Positions 1-9,277 are shown, counted from the first letter of the stretch. The stretch: 64,000 nucleotides of DNA from Isoetes taiwanensis (GCA_021234155.1 JAJEKV010000206.1:1360001-1424000); one strand, 5' to 3'. Notes: generated by a model from the letters alone, not told the origin. Translations and numbers: made by a program.

Positions 1-735
1 GTTCATCATCATCTGATGCTATCCTGCGAGGAAAACGAGTACCTAGATCCACTATAGGATCAATTTCTTCATCTCAGATCGATAATCGCCTCTCTGATTC
101 TACATTTGAGGTCAGTGATGGAGTAGCTAAATCAATGGCATGATATCTTATATCCTGCCGAGGCCATTCGATAAACGTGTCCACAGCCTCTTCAATGTTG
201 TCAGCGCTATCACATGGAATCGGAAGGATGTGGGTAGGCACTACAGCCTCGGTAACTTGCACTGCTACGTTGAGTGCGTCAACATTCTTCCCATGGATGC
301 AAGTTCTACTCACCCAGACACCCTTATCAACCACAGTATTATTACTGACTAGGTTCACCATATTCTCTGTGTTGCTTACTGTTTGAAGGAGCGGAGAGCA
401 AATAATAATCGAAGTCCGGGTGATGCTGTGGAGGGACTACTAGGCAAGTTGGGGGTTTCAGTATCAGACGTTCCCGATGACACAGGTGAGGCAGTTTCAC
501 AGTATCTTACTTGATTTCGAGGCCATTCGATAAATGTCCCCACGGCTTCAGCAATGTTATCTGCTCTCTCACACGGAATGGGAAGCACATGGGTGGGCAC
601 TATGGCTTCAGTGACCTCCACGACCACATTGCACCATGCAATGTTCCTGCCATGCAGATGGCCTCTATGCAATTCATGTCCCCTGGCAACTACCACATCC
701 CCATGGACAAGGTTACGCAGGGGCCTTTTCCTGTA
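1..735 (-). pseudogene. Tandem DUF8039-type domains, partial gene
   Basis: Two paralogous segments lie in tandem. The first (about 735-376) begins after a good acceptor (TTACAG) and reads NLVHGDVVVARG, then VVVEVTEAIVPTHVLPIPC and AVGTFIEWPRNQVRY. The second (361-74) repeats this as VAVQVTEAVVPTHILPIPC and AVDTFIEWPRQDIRY. The pattern 'hydrophobic beta-strand, P-rich loop, ALG-like helix, xxIxWP' matches the plant DUF8039 domain as I recall it, a domain often met near CACTA transposon or Ulp1-type genes. After the second copy an in-frame TGA is followed by more coding-like sequence (EEIDPIVDLGTRFPRR) towards the left edge. It is either a broken gene or has an unrecognised intron. The family call is from memory; no catalytic function is implied. 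Confidence 0.5.
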
Positions 736-838
736 AGAATCAATACACAGACATACTTGTTAAAGACATGCAACCCTCGATGACATATACTTCGTAAAAA
801 TAGCGCGAAAATTTGAAAGAAATTAGACGACATGGGAC

Positions 839-885
839 AAATGGCGCAGCTGCTCCATTTACGAAATGGAGCTGTCGCGCCATTT
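839..885. repeat. Palindrome pair, GCGC family
   Basis: Two units of the palindromic family face each other: AAATGGCGCAGCTGCTCCAT at 839 and AATGGAGCTGTCGCGCCATT from 864, separated by three bases. The pair therefore makes one larger inverted repeat of about 47 bp. The same family recurs at 2.4, 4.0, 5.4 and 7.2 kb. Confidence 0.8.
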
Positions 886-889
886 ACCA

Positions 890-2411
890 TCAAACACCAA
901 CCTCCCTCTGCTCCATGGATTCAGACACAGCTTAGCCAGGCGGGCTTGGCAGGTCGCCTTCAACCGGTTTGCAGGCCTCAGCAACACCTGATCCTGAGTC
1001 CGGTTTGTCTTGATTTTGCCTTGGGTTTTGCCTTTGCTTCTGTTTGTTCTGTTTTGCTTCGGACCTGCTCTTATACAGCTGCCTTGCTTCTTTCACGCGG
1101 TGCTCTGGGTATGGTCTAGCTTCAGCGTTCCCTGCGTGGATATCTTAGCCCCGATTGGGTTCCTTCACCACCCTTTGCTTCTCATTTGGCTTCCACCAAT
1201 TTGTCTTCCCTCGGCTTGTCTCTGCTTTGCCCTGGTTCCTTTACTGTTGCCTTGTTCTCAGCATGGCCCGTAAGATCAAACATATGGCCTGGGAGACCCG
1301 TAAGGAGAAGAATCTCATTCGGCTGCCTGAGCCAGTCCTGTCCCGGCCCTATGACCCCACGATTGCGCCCTACCTTCGGACAGCCCCATCATTTGGACCC
1401 CAGCGCCCTCTCCTGGCACCACCAGTCCCCGATGCCTCTTTTAGCCGCTACTTTGACATCCTTGATGCTCGGCTCGTGGTTTGCCCGGGGGTACTTGATG
1501 GGATCCACATGGTCGATGGCCACTCGCCACTCTCACCAAGGCGTCGCGCGGTTGCCCTCGGGCGGGTGGGTCCGGCTACTAGAATTAAGCCGCGATGGCT
1601 CAGGCCGCGGCGGCCGGCCCGATGGTAGGGTCACCAAAGGCTGCCTCTGAGGGCCCTCCCATGCAAAGCGGAGTGGTTCCGCCTATGCCGGCCGGATACA
1701 CAGATCTCCATGTTCCGCACGGCCTCCTCCAGAGGATTTGCCGCCCGGCCAGTTGCCGCCGCCCAGGTCCCGCTTCCGAGCGCCGGTAACGGCCACAACT
1801 CACTCACCGGCCTTTCTCTCGCAAGCATTGTGGGTCTTATGAGACGGGTGATTTGCCCCCACGCAGCGGTGTGGCCTCTTTTTGCTCGTGAGATGCACAT
1901 CCATGCCGAACGGCATCCTTTCAAGACCGGTGGGAGCAAAGACGGCCCGACCGCCCCCCACCATCTCTTTGGTTTGCTTTCAAAATGCTCTTTCCAGTCG
2001 CACATCTTATGCATGGCAATCATTTGAAAGGGACCACCTTCTCAGGCAGAAGATTTGACTCGTGCAGCTCCGCAGACGAAAGAGGAATTGTGTTGGTCCA
2101 TGAGGCCCGCACCGCAGCAGAAATGGGCAAAGGTATGAGGCGGTCGAGCTATCATTAGGGATCAATGGCCAACTGATGCCTGGGCAGTCTGGGTCTAGCC
2201 CTTGGTTTTGAGTGATAACGGGGCTTTGTCCCCATGTTTTGTTGTAACGGGGCTTTGTCCCCATGTTTTGATTGGTTTTTACTTGGGCTTCGGCCCACGG
2301 TTCTGTTGGGGCTTCCGCCCCCTTTGTTTGTTCTGGTCTCATAGCCCGATTGGGCTCCGTGGACGTTAAAATTCTCTTCTTCTTCTTCTTCTTCTTCTTC
2401 TTCTTCTTCTT
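890..2411 (+). mobile_element. Deleted LINE derivative with structured 3' end
   Basis: The 3' end is diagnostic. It holds small hairpins in a row: GGGGCTTTGTCCCC at 2220 and 2249, TGGGCTTCGGCCCA at 2284, GGGGCTTCCGCCCC at 2308, and a terminal AGCCCGATTGGGCT at 2342. Then come CGTGGACGTTAAAA and a (TTC)n tail (2374-2411). The terminal hairpin and GTGGACGNTAAAA are shared with LINE ends at 13.2 and 39.6 kb. Upstream lie a T-rich leader (about 990-1260) and GC-rich open frames (for example 1263-1628, beginning MARKIKHMAWETRKEK) that I do not recognise. I see no endonuclease or RT motifs, so this looks like an internally deleted copy. The 5' boundary is uncertain. Confidence 0.55.
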
Positions 2412-2412
2412 T

Positions 2413-2590
2413 AAATGGCGCAGTTGCGCCATTTACTTGTCAATGGGGCAGCTGCGCCATTTTCCTTTAAATGGAGTAGCTGCGCCATTTAAAGGTAAAT
2501 GGAGCAGCTGCGCCATCTAAAGGAAAATGGCACAGCTCCCCCATTTACAGGTAAATGGCGCAGCTGCTCCATTTAAAGGAAAATGGCCCA
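2413..2590. repeat. Array of GC-rich palindromes
   Basis: Six complete units of the palindrome family (core AATGGCGCAGCTGCGCCATT and variants such as AATGGAGCAGCTGCGCCAT) start near 2413, 2441, 2469, 2498, 2525 and 2553, followed by a half unit. The period is about 28 bp, with 6-7 bp linkers such as AAAGGT, AAAGGAA and ACAGGT. It begins directly at the (TTC)n tail of the preceding LINE derivative. Most substitutions fall in one arm only, so the units are decaying palindromes. Confidence 0.85.
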
Positions 2591-3335
2591 TTGACAGGTA
2601 AATGACATCTTTAATCTAAATGCTATATCTAATAACTAGAGTTATGGATTCCTATTAGTACAAGATTCAGCATGACATCAATTGTTGAGAACTTATCTAC
2701 TGAGCAAGATAGAGAAGATCTACCCTTTAAAAACTTAATCTGTTTAGAATTATGGACAACACGCAACACACTATAAAGAATTCTCATTAAATACACACCA
2801 TCAACCCATGCAATCTACCATCTCCAGTTCCATCCTACATTATTTAACATATTAAAACATTTAACATACTAGAACTGAATAGCCTCTAACCTGGAGGTCA
2901 TTGACGATTCCGGATCTGCCATATCAGAGAATGCGCCTGAAGAATCTGGACAAGCGATGAAGAATCCGGACAAGCTACGAAAAATGAAGACGAAGGCCAC
3001 TAGAATGAAGCCAAGCTACCAAGAATGAAGCCGAAGCTGAAGAACAAAGCCGCTACCAAGAATGAAGACAAGGGCTAAGCGGCCGCAAAAGAAAGACAAG
3101 CGCCAAGCGGGGCGATCGCTACTATCGCCTAAGGAACCAACGCCTAAAACGGAATAGACGCCTGAGAAGCGCCCGCTTTGTCGACACCAAGTGATCTCAG
3201 CGCAAATACCTACGTAATATTGAAACGAGGGACGAAGCATAAAATCGCGAACCTACGGAGTCGACGATAGCGCCTTTCTATCGACCATGTTCCGCCTCCC
3301 CGACAACAGACAAAATAAAGGCGCCCATTATGAAG
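2591..3335. other. No gene recognised
   Basis: AT-rich sequence to about 2900, then a purine-rich stretch with repeated GAAGCCNAGCTACCAAGAATGAAG-like short words (about 2940-3080). No conserved reading frame, RNA gene or transposon terminus is visible. Confidence 0.4.
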
Positions 3336-3640
3336 TGGACGGGTGGGCAAATTCAAAGTTCAAAATACGGGCGGGCAAATTCAAATTTCAAATTTGAGCT
3401 GGGCGGGTGGGCAAGGCCAAATGTAAGATGGGGGCGGGCGGAATGACTCAAACTTTTTAAAATTTAGACAGACGGACGGGCGGGAGAGATGGATCAAGCG
3501 GGAAAATTCAAATTTTTAAAATTTGAGAGACAGACATCAAGTGGAAAGGTGAAAATTCAAATTTTTTAAAATTTGAAGAGACGGATGGGCGGGCAAATTT
3601 AAAACATTTTGAACGCGGACGGGCGGGTAAAATTGATTTT
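3336..3640. repeat. Degenerate G-rich/A-rich minisatellite
   Basis: Imperfect repeats alternate a GACGGGCGGGCAAATT-like block with an AAATTCAAATTTCAAAATTT-like block, seven or more times, with unit length about 35-60 bp. It lies immediately upstream of the candidate promoter of the ParB-like/methyltransferase-like gene. Confidence 0.6.
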
Positions 3641-3911
3641 CTTTTCCCCCGACTTATCTTTTTCTTCTCCGTCCAATTTTCATTTCTTTACTTTTGCACC
3701 TACTCGCCTCCCGCCTCCGCCTACCGCCTTCCGCCAGCGCCTAGCGCCTTGCACACTCTCTCTCCTATTCAAACATTTTCTCTCTCTAGCGCCTGTTGAT
3801 CCGGGAGCGTTCTGAAAAAAAGTGGAGTAAGATTTATACGGTCCAGTACTTTTATATGCAGTACAAATACAATGGCGCAACCTTCGCTCAAAATCCAGGA
3901 GCCAGGCTCAG
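3641..3911 (+). promoter_or_regulatory. Possible 5' region and first exon
   Basis: A pyrimidine-rich stretch with CGCCTCC and CGCCT words leads to an ATG at 3871 (MAQPSLKIQEPGS), followed by a good donor, CAG|GTTAGT, at 3911/3912. If real, this is the first exon of the gene downstream. The phase does not join cleanly to the 4137 frame with the acceptor I can see at 4130, so the exon is tentative. Confidence 0.25.
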
Positions 3912-4130
3912 GTTAGTATCTGTTGTTTCTATTCTTATCGATTTGTAGTAGCTTAGGTAACTTTAATGGCGCGGACGCGCCATTTCATTAGGAGAGGGTG
4001 GGCTTGTAGCCTCCCTTCCTCGTATAGTTTATGAAATGGCGCATTTGCGCCATTTCTAGAATGTCTATTGGTCTTCTTCTAGAAGGGGACCCATAGAAGA
4101 GCAAATAGCGCAGCTGCGCCATTTAGCAAG
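3912..4130 (+). other. Putative intron 1 with three palindromes
   Basis: A 219-bp interval between donor GTTAGT (3912) and an AG at 4129-4130. It contains three palindrome-family units: AATGGCGCGGACGCGCCATT (3965-3984), AATGGCGCATTTGCGCCATT (4035-4054) and an AAATAGCGCAGCTGCGCCAT variant (4103-4124). The middle bases differ while the arms stay complementary, unlike a simple recent tandem copy. Confidence 0.4.
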
Positions 4131-4136
4131 CCTGCA

Positions 4137-4997
4137 ATGATGGAGTCCAGCATAAAGGACCAAGCACTGTCGGCCAAAAAAAAAGGTTGGCCACTACCAT
4201 CTTATGAGTCCAGAGAGCAAGCATATATCAAAGGCACGATAGAGATCCTCAGAGGATTCGGTATTCTGCGAGCGGCAATGGACATGTCCAAAAACTCTGT
4301 GTCCTACATTGTAAGAGCGAAGCTCTCAGGCAACATGCCAGCAGTAATGGATAGCAGATGGCTGCTGGGAGAGATGCAAAGAAAAGGTGTAAAAAGTAAA
4401 CCAGCCACCAAAGTTGGCAAAGGAGCAAAGATAGGTGGAGGTGATGAAGTACAAAGGGAGACAGAACAAGAGGGAGGACGAGACGGTGAGAAAGGGGACG
4501 AGCATCAGGATGAGAAGAGGGATGAGGCTGATGCTCACCAACATGAATCTCCCGTGAAGTCCACTGGGAAGCCTGCTGATAGTGATCGCACGATTAGTAA
4601 GGAGGCTACAAAATACATAAAAGTGGTAGCATCCACAGCAATTAGCACACCAACAAAGAGAAAGAATAAAACCAAAGCCCAGACAAGGGCCAGGAAATTG
4701 CAAAAGATTGCAGATCTTGAAGTGCCCAAGGAACTAAAGATGGACCGTGACGCCGAAGAAGAAATGGCAGAGGAAACATTAAAGAAAATACAAAAGCATG
4801 GCCACATGTTCCCCCTTGGAGTCACATACACCAGAAGAATATCTATCTGGGATCTAGAAGAGACCCCACCTAATATGACCGCAAGGATTATTAACCCCGA
4901 GCATGTTAGGAGGCTCTGCAAATTTTTCGCTGAGGATCCACATCCGATATTCACTCCAGCAGATGTGGTTTTGATTCGGCTACAAAGGAGTTGCTGA
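4137..4997 (+). CDS. N-terminal part of ParB-like/MTase-like protein
   Basis: Open frame of 286 residues starting at ATG ATG GAG just after a palindrome. Residues 20-65 hold a possible helix-turn-helix-like stretch (ILRGFGILRAAMDMSKNSV). Residues 85-215 are highly charged and low in complexity (EQEGGRDGEKGDEHQDEKRD and a basic RKNKTKAQTRARKLQK block, a plausible nuclear localisation signal). From residue 235 the sequence becomes globular and ends in NPEHVRRLCKFFAEDPHPIF, which fits the first part of a ParB N-terminal domain (a residue list guiding 'NP..V..L...'). The frame then shifts near 4968, so the last eight residues are probably not native. Function unknown. Confidence 0.5.
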   Translation: MMESSIKDQALSAKKKGWPLPSYESREQAYIKGTIEILRGFGILRAAMDMSKNSVSYIVRAKLSGNMPAVMDSRWLLGEMQRKGVKSKPATKVGKGAKIGGGDEVQRETEQEGGRDGEKGDEHQDEKRDEADAHQHESPVKSTGKPADSDRTISKEATKYIKVVASTAISTPTKRKNKTKAQTRARKLQKIADLEVPKELKMDRDAEEEMAEETLKKIQKHGHMFPLGVTYTRRISIWDLEETPPNMTARIINPEHVRRLCKFFAEDPHPIFTPADVVLIRLQRSC

Positions 4998-5333
4998 CCT
5001 GGTCACAAGAATCTGATCTGGTAGGGAAATGATTTTATATTATCAATGGTAATCATTCGGTCTCTGCTGCTCAGCTTGTGTGCAGTAAGTTGGGGACAGA
5101 AGACGCTAGAGTTGAGCTCAGGAAGATCTATAGCTACAGAATATGCAGAGTTCTTTCTGGAGACATCAGTGACCTGGACCTTCTTCAGCTCAGTGTCGAT
5201 GTCAATGATATGTGCCAAGACTGTCTTGAAGGAACCATATGTGGATCAGATCCACCATCTGTGTAAGCAGTATCAGGAGTGCGGAAGACCAGCTCCTGCT
5301 GGTAAAGGCTAGTCAAGAAGTGACGAGTACAAG
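4966..5333 (+). pseudogene. ParB/sulfiredoxin-like segment
   Basis: After a one-base shift at about 4968 the frame reads DSATKELLTWSQESDLVGK, a TGA, then FYIINGNHSVSAAQLV. The last motif is the hallmark 'xxIxGxHRxxAA' element of ParB/Srx-fold proteins, here with NHS in place of the usual HR. It is followed by RICRVLSGDISDLDLLQLSV and DVND, which resembles the 'v...s.ee...lalieN.N' stretch of ParB. Another shift near 5240 leads to QIHHLCKQYQECGRPAPAGK, a TAG at 5310, and a strong donor AAG|GTACGT at 5333/5334. ParB proteins bind palindromic parS sites and hydrolyse CTP; whether this relative does is unknown. Confidence 0.5.
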
Positions 5334-5546
5334 GTACGTTTACGTCTGTGTTGCCATACATTTATCGAAATGGCGAATCGCTGCTTATTTACATCAAATG
5401 GCGCATTGCTTTTTTTATCGAAATGGCGAAACGCGCGCTATTTCCATCAAAGCCATTTGATGGAAATAGCGCAGCTGCGCCATTTGGATAAATAGCGCAG
5501 CTGCACCATTTCAGTTGAAATTCTAACATCGCCAGTTCTCTTGCAG
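5334..5546 (+). other. Putative intron 2 with palindromes
   Basis: A 213-bp interval with canonical GTACGT donor and TTCTCTTGCAG acceptor; the reading frame continues correctly across it (DEYK to HYLEMADK). Inside are a degenerate unit (5367-5390), an AATGGCGAAACGCGCGCTATT unit (5421-5443) and two near-perfect AAATAGCGCAGCTGCGCCAT-type units (5464-5485, 5490-5511). Size and content resemble putative intron 1. Confidence 0.55.
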
Positions 5547-7042
5547 CACTACCTAGAAATGGCAGACAAGATTCTGAGGGGCAAATACACGAAGGATGTC
5601 AATCGGTTTGTCTTCATGCCAGATGGAACAAATGGAAGAAGGGAGAACTAAAGAACAATAGGGGTCAAGCTATAGTAATCAATTTTGCGAAAGACAAAGA
5701 TTACTTCAGTGACAACTACCTTAGATGCATAAGGGGCTTGGACTATGATGATTGTCGAAAGGTCCTCGAAGAAGCATTAAGCGGGGATATATACGTCAAA
5801 GTCACCTCAGATTACAAAGGCGAGAATTTCTTCAAGACGAGGGTGCAGAACTTAAGAATACTTGCTTACATGAAGAAGGAGATACTGCACTTCATTGCAG
5901 ATCAAATTGGCATTAAGTACAAGAAATTCGAGGACCTAAGGAAGGCCACCGACCATTTTTCAGATAATGCACTTCTGACTTGGGGAGTATGCCACCATAA
6001 GTGGGTGTCGGAAGGAATACTCAAAGAGGGAGTTCATGGTAACATGCCATTCTCCTTGGCCAGATCCATTCGAAAAATCCTTCAGTCTGAAACAGAAAAG
6101 GACTTGCCAAGATATTTTATGGAACATGTCACTGCTGGGGGGATTCCGCAAGAAAATGCAGTTCTACCTGCCAGCATGATATGTTTAGATGCAAGGCAGC
6201 TTACTCCAGTTTGGAATAGTGAGACTATAACCGCATTCTTCGATAGCGTCTCACAGATGACTGATGTAGAGACATACTGGATTCTATGTTGCGTCAGGCC
6301 GGAGCATAACTTTCTATTTGCCAGTGCGCTTGAAAGACTGGAATCCAGGTCAAGAGTGTTTGTAGGAATCTATGAAGAGGAAGCTGGAGCTACAGGTGGT
6401 TCAGGAATCCGAGAGCCACAAGCTCTCCTTCTTGCTACGAGGATTTCAGCACAGACGGGAGAGCCTGATGAAGACCTGGATCTCAGGCTATATGGCGATC
6501 ATCCTCAAAAGCTCCCGCAAATTCCTCCTATTCCTAAGGAAGCCATCGGAAGTGAGGGAGATGTTATGGCTAAAAAACTCCTGCAAGACAGGTTTAAATG
6601 GAATTGGCAGGGTATGGAGGGAGAATATCTGGTGCATAAGCAGATTGGTCCTGCAACTGCGTTCTACCTTGTTGATAAGCTCTGCCTTCCAGGTAACATC
6701 GTACTAGATTTCTTCTCTGGTGGAGCATTCTCTAGGGCATCACTTCATGTAGGAAGAATCAGTGCATGAGCATGACTTCAGAAAGATGAAATGCGTATCG
6801 GGCATTCTGGGTTAGGGTCGAGAACGTCATATACCCCTTGCTTGACCCAAAGGCCATTGGCCAACGCGAAGTCTTGACATTGAAAGATGGTGAAGCTCAG
6901 AAGAGACGAAGCAGGTTCTCATATAGAGAAAGGTGAGACATCGGGCCAAGGTGGAGCTGAGCAGGAGCAAATTGATCGCAGTAAAATTAACCCTGCTGAC
7001 TATGAGAAAGTCGATGATGAATACTTCGACAAAGACTATTAA
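5547..7042 (+). pseudogene. DNA methyltransferase-like C-terminal region
   Basis: The exon opens HYLEMADKILRGKY, shifts near 5615, and then runs uninterrupted from 5738 to 6769 (343 residues). Its end, KQIGPATAFYLVDKL followed by GNIVLDFFSGGAFSRA, matches the C-terminal SAM-binding motif I of beta-class DNA N4/N6 methyltransferases ('KP..L...lI...gd.VLDpFaGsGt...A..lgR'). A preceding block (ETYWILCCV, RVFVGIYEEE) fits the strands after the catalytic loop. I find no clear DPPY/NPPY/SPPW catalytic tetrapeptide; LDARQLTPVWNSETI lies where it would be expected, so the copy may be inactive or use a divergent motif. After 6770 coding continues in shifted frames (EHDFRKM, VRVENVIYPLLDPKAIGQ, then INPADYEKVDDEYFDKDY) to a stop at 7042. 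Confidence 0.5.
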
Positions 7043-7136
7043 AAAAATTCTATCTGTTTTGAAAAATTATATCTTACATAATATTTCTATTAATATATAT
7101 CTACATGGTCTTCTGAAAAAATGTGTTATCTATAGC

Positions 7137-7335
7137 AAAATGGCGCGAGAGCACTATTTGCTTGGTCTTCACGTTAAGGCAAATAGCGCACCTGCACTAT
7201 TTGCTCGCTCTACACGTTAAAGCAAATAGCGCGCCTGCACTATTTGCTTGCTTTCACGTTAAAGCAAATAGCGCGTTTGCGCTATTTGCTTTGTAGTTAT
7301 TTTTAAGCTAAAGGGGCGGCCGCGCCATTTTGTTT
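7137..7335. repeat. Second palindrome array, 3' of the gene
   Basis: Units start near 7137, 7180, 7223, 7264 and 7312 with a period of about 42 bp. Examples are CAAATAGCGCACCTGCACTA and GCAAATAGCGCGTTTGCGCT. Linkers carry a conserved CTTCACGTTAA word. The array begins about 95 bp after the stop codon of the ParB-like/MTase-like gene. An AATGGCGCCATAC fragment at 7414 may be a further relic. Confidence 0.75.
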
Positions 7336-7607
7336 GCTTGCCGGGCGCTTTTTGGCAATTTAATATATGCTTTTGAGGTTCTCGGGGCGCTTTTCCTCAT
7401 ACTTTCTAAGTAAATGGCGCCATACTTCTCTTCCTGACAACTAAAACCGCGTTGTTTTATATTAAATGTAGCGGTTTTTGCATGACAACTGGTTTCTTTT
7501 TAAGTAAATAGTGTCATATCTATCCATAAATGTGTGATAAAACAGGGAAGAAACTGATTTCGCGAGAAATTGGAATCACGAAATTTCCAACTTTAATGAA
7601 ACTCTGC
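7336..7607. other. No gene recognised
   Basis: AT-rich sequence between the palindrome array and the 1.3-kb duplicated segment. No conserved frame or element terminus seen. Confidence 0.4.
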
Positions 7608-8919
7608 TTTTTAGGTGGAGTTCCTGGTTGACATAATGCAAAACTCCATATTTTTCAAGCATGATATGGTTAATGTGGCAAAAAATTAGTGATTAATGTG
7701 GTCAGAGCCAGATTAACCACTGGTTAATCTGACCATCTGATACTTGCCAGGTGGTTAATCAAGCCAAAAAAGTAGTTAAAAACCAGGCTTCGAACTGTGC
7801 GGTAGTGGCAGAAATTTTGATCAATTGGCTCTTTCTGCTCCATGGGCAGCTTGATCCACTTTAAAAAGCATGCCAATCTCTTTATCTGCCCCTTTATGCT
7901 AGATTTATGAAGAGAGAAAGATTTGAGGCAAAATAGAGCTAGATTGACCCAAAACAAATTCCAAAACACACTTGTCTTAAACCCTGATGTTGTTCATGGC
8001 TGATACATGATGGCTATAGTAAATCCACTTGAAACATATGGTTTTCTGACATAATGCAGCATAGCATTAATTCCATCCCAGCCCATTAGGTGTATCGGGT
8101 CTGTCCAAATCTCATCTTGCTTGCTTTTCTCGATAGGAGGCAACTCTTTGAAACTTTGTTTATGATTCAAAGGTTTTTTGATCCCATCTATTGCCACAAC
8201 TCTGAATTGGAAGATATATTTTTTTATTGGTATAATCGAATGCCATTGATCCGCCAAACATTCTAGCTTATTGCCTCGTACTCTTTGCGTGCTCTATAGT
8301 ATATAATGTGTACTTTGTTGCAAAATTCATGTGAATATTGTTGTTTCTGGTGCCCAATAATTTAGATCATTTTCTTATTGGTTTTGAAGTAATCAAATGG
8401 TATATGTACCAGTTCTTCCCTATTTTGATATATGGTAAGCGAGCACTTGTTAAGTATTATTCTAGCCTAAGGATATAGCAGCAGCCATTTTTATTGCCTA
8501 AATTGCGCATTGTGACTATGATGGTGGTGTTTATGCAAATGAATGACATCCAATTTTATCTTAACTGCATATAATTGTGTAGATGTAATTGACGAAGGCA
8601 ATCAAAAAATAATGCAAAAAATTCATGGTATAGAGCACTTCTTTCATGTTACTTGCATGGTGGATATCTTGGATCAGACGGTATGCTTTAAAGAAGCAAG
8701 TCGTAGTAACCTAGGAAAAAGATTATCACATCGTTATATGATATACTTAATACTGAAAATGCAATTTTACCCTTAAATGCTTTTAATGCATGCATTAGGA
8801 GGAAATAAAACTGGAACCAGAGTGTTGATATTAGAATTAGAATTAGAATTATAATTATAATTATTGTCCCTAGTGCCCTGAGGCCCCTGGACTGATGTAG
8901 CATGGGCGAGCTCCCTCAG
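7608..8919. repeat. Duplicated segment, copy A (1.3 kb)
   Basis: Starts TTTAGGTGGAGTTCCTGG and ends GGCGAGCTCCCTCAG. A second, near-identical copy in the same orientation occupies 11801-13868. Copy A has about four AGAATT-type hexamers near 8838 where copy B has dozens, and it lacks the LINE insertion of copy B, so it gives the empty-site sequence (CAATTTTATCTTAACTGCAT near 8552). No TG...CA ends, primer site or polypurine tract were found, so I do not call these LTRs. Confidence 0.8.
7994..8257 (-). pseudogene. Unidentified conserved peptide, copy A
   Basis: An 87-residue frame containing IPIKKYIFQFRVVAIDGIKK, KSKQDEIWTDPIHLMGWDG and NAMLHYVRKPYVSSG. The same peptide is kept in duplicate B with few changes. 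It reads like a fragment of a real protein (balanced composition, W/G/D-rich), but I do not recognise the family, and there is no start-stop structure of a whole gene. Confidence 0.3.
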
Positions 8920-9277
8920 GTGACGGGTTTATTTCAGCTTCTATTTCTTTCTCATTGGCAAAATCAGCTTGCTTCAATACTTTACTGTGTTTGTTTTTCT
9001 TGCATAATGGATCACTCTTACCCTTGTAAGGATTTGAAGAGTCAAGTAATGACTCATTTCTTTTCGATAAGCCCTGGCATCCACAATGATTCTATTCAAG
9101 GTATTATGGAGATTTCTGATCTTATATTTATCCGTATTTGTTTTTTTTTGCTGTACCTTCATGATTTTGTAATACTTTCACCACCTGAGATATATTTTTT
9201 TTTCTTGCTAGGTATTTTCTTGGCTGAAACACTTCCTTTATTTTGAAATATTTTGTCTTCCTGAACCTGAGCATCTC
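8920..9277. other. No gene recognised
   Basis: Sequence between duplicate A and the LINE ORF1 remnant. Probably the decayed downstream part of that LINE on the minus strand, but no motif is readable. Confidence 0.35.

Larger units (their letters stand above)
3871..7042 (+). pseudogene. Decayed ParB-like / DNA-methyltransferase-like gene
   Basis: Read across two candidate introns (3912-4130 and 5334-5546), this region encodes one protein of roughly 800-900 residues. It has a Lys/Glu-rich N-terminal part, a ParB/sulfiredoxin-like segment, a linker, and a C-terminus ending in a Rossmann motif typical of DNA N4/N6 methyltransferases. The frame is broken by single-base shifts near 4968, 5240, 5615, 6762, 6790 and 6930, and by in-frame stops at 5030 (TGA) and 5310 (TAG). 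Coding similarity resumes each time, so this is a recent pseudogene or an indel-prone assembly of a gene. ParB plus DNA-methylase fusions are known in phages and bacteria; a plant nuclear copy with introns would imply old acquisition. Domain calls rest on motif reading only. Confidence 0.5.

Noticed and set aside
1155-1650. GC-rich overlapping open frames as a gene
   Set aside because: Two frames are open at once through GC bias, and no motif is recognised; they lie in the deleted LINE.
2007-2520. Poly-Lys/poly-Phe reading frames
   Set aside because: Produced by the (TTC)n tail of the LINE derivative.
2413-2590. CRISPR-like array
   Set aside because: Repeat-spacer appearance comes from palindromes with 6-7 bp linkers; spacers are too short and not unique, and the genome is eukaryotic.
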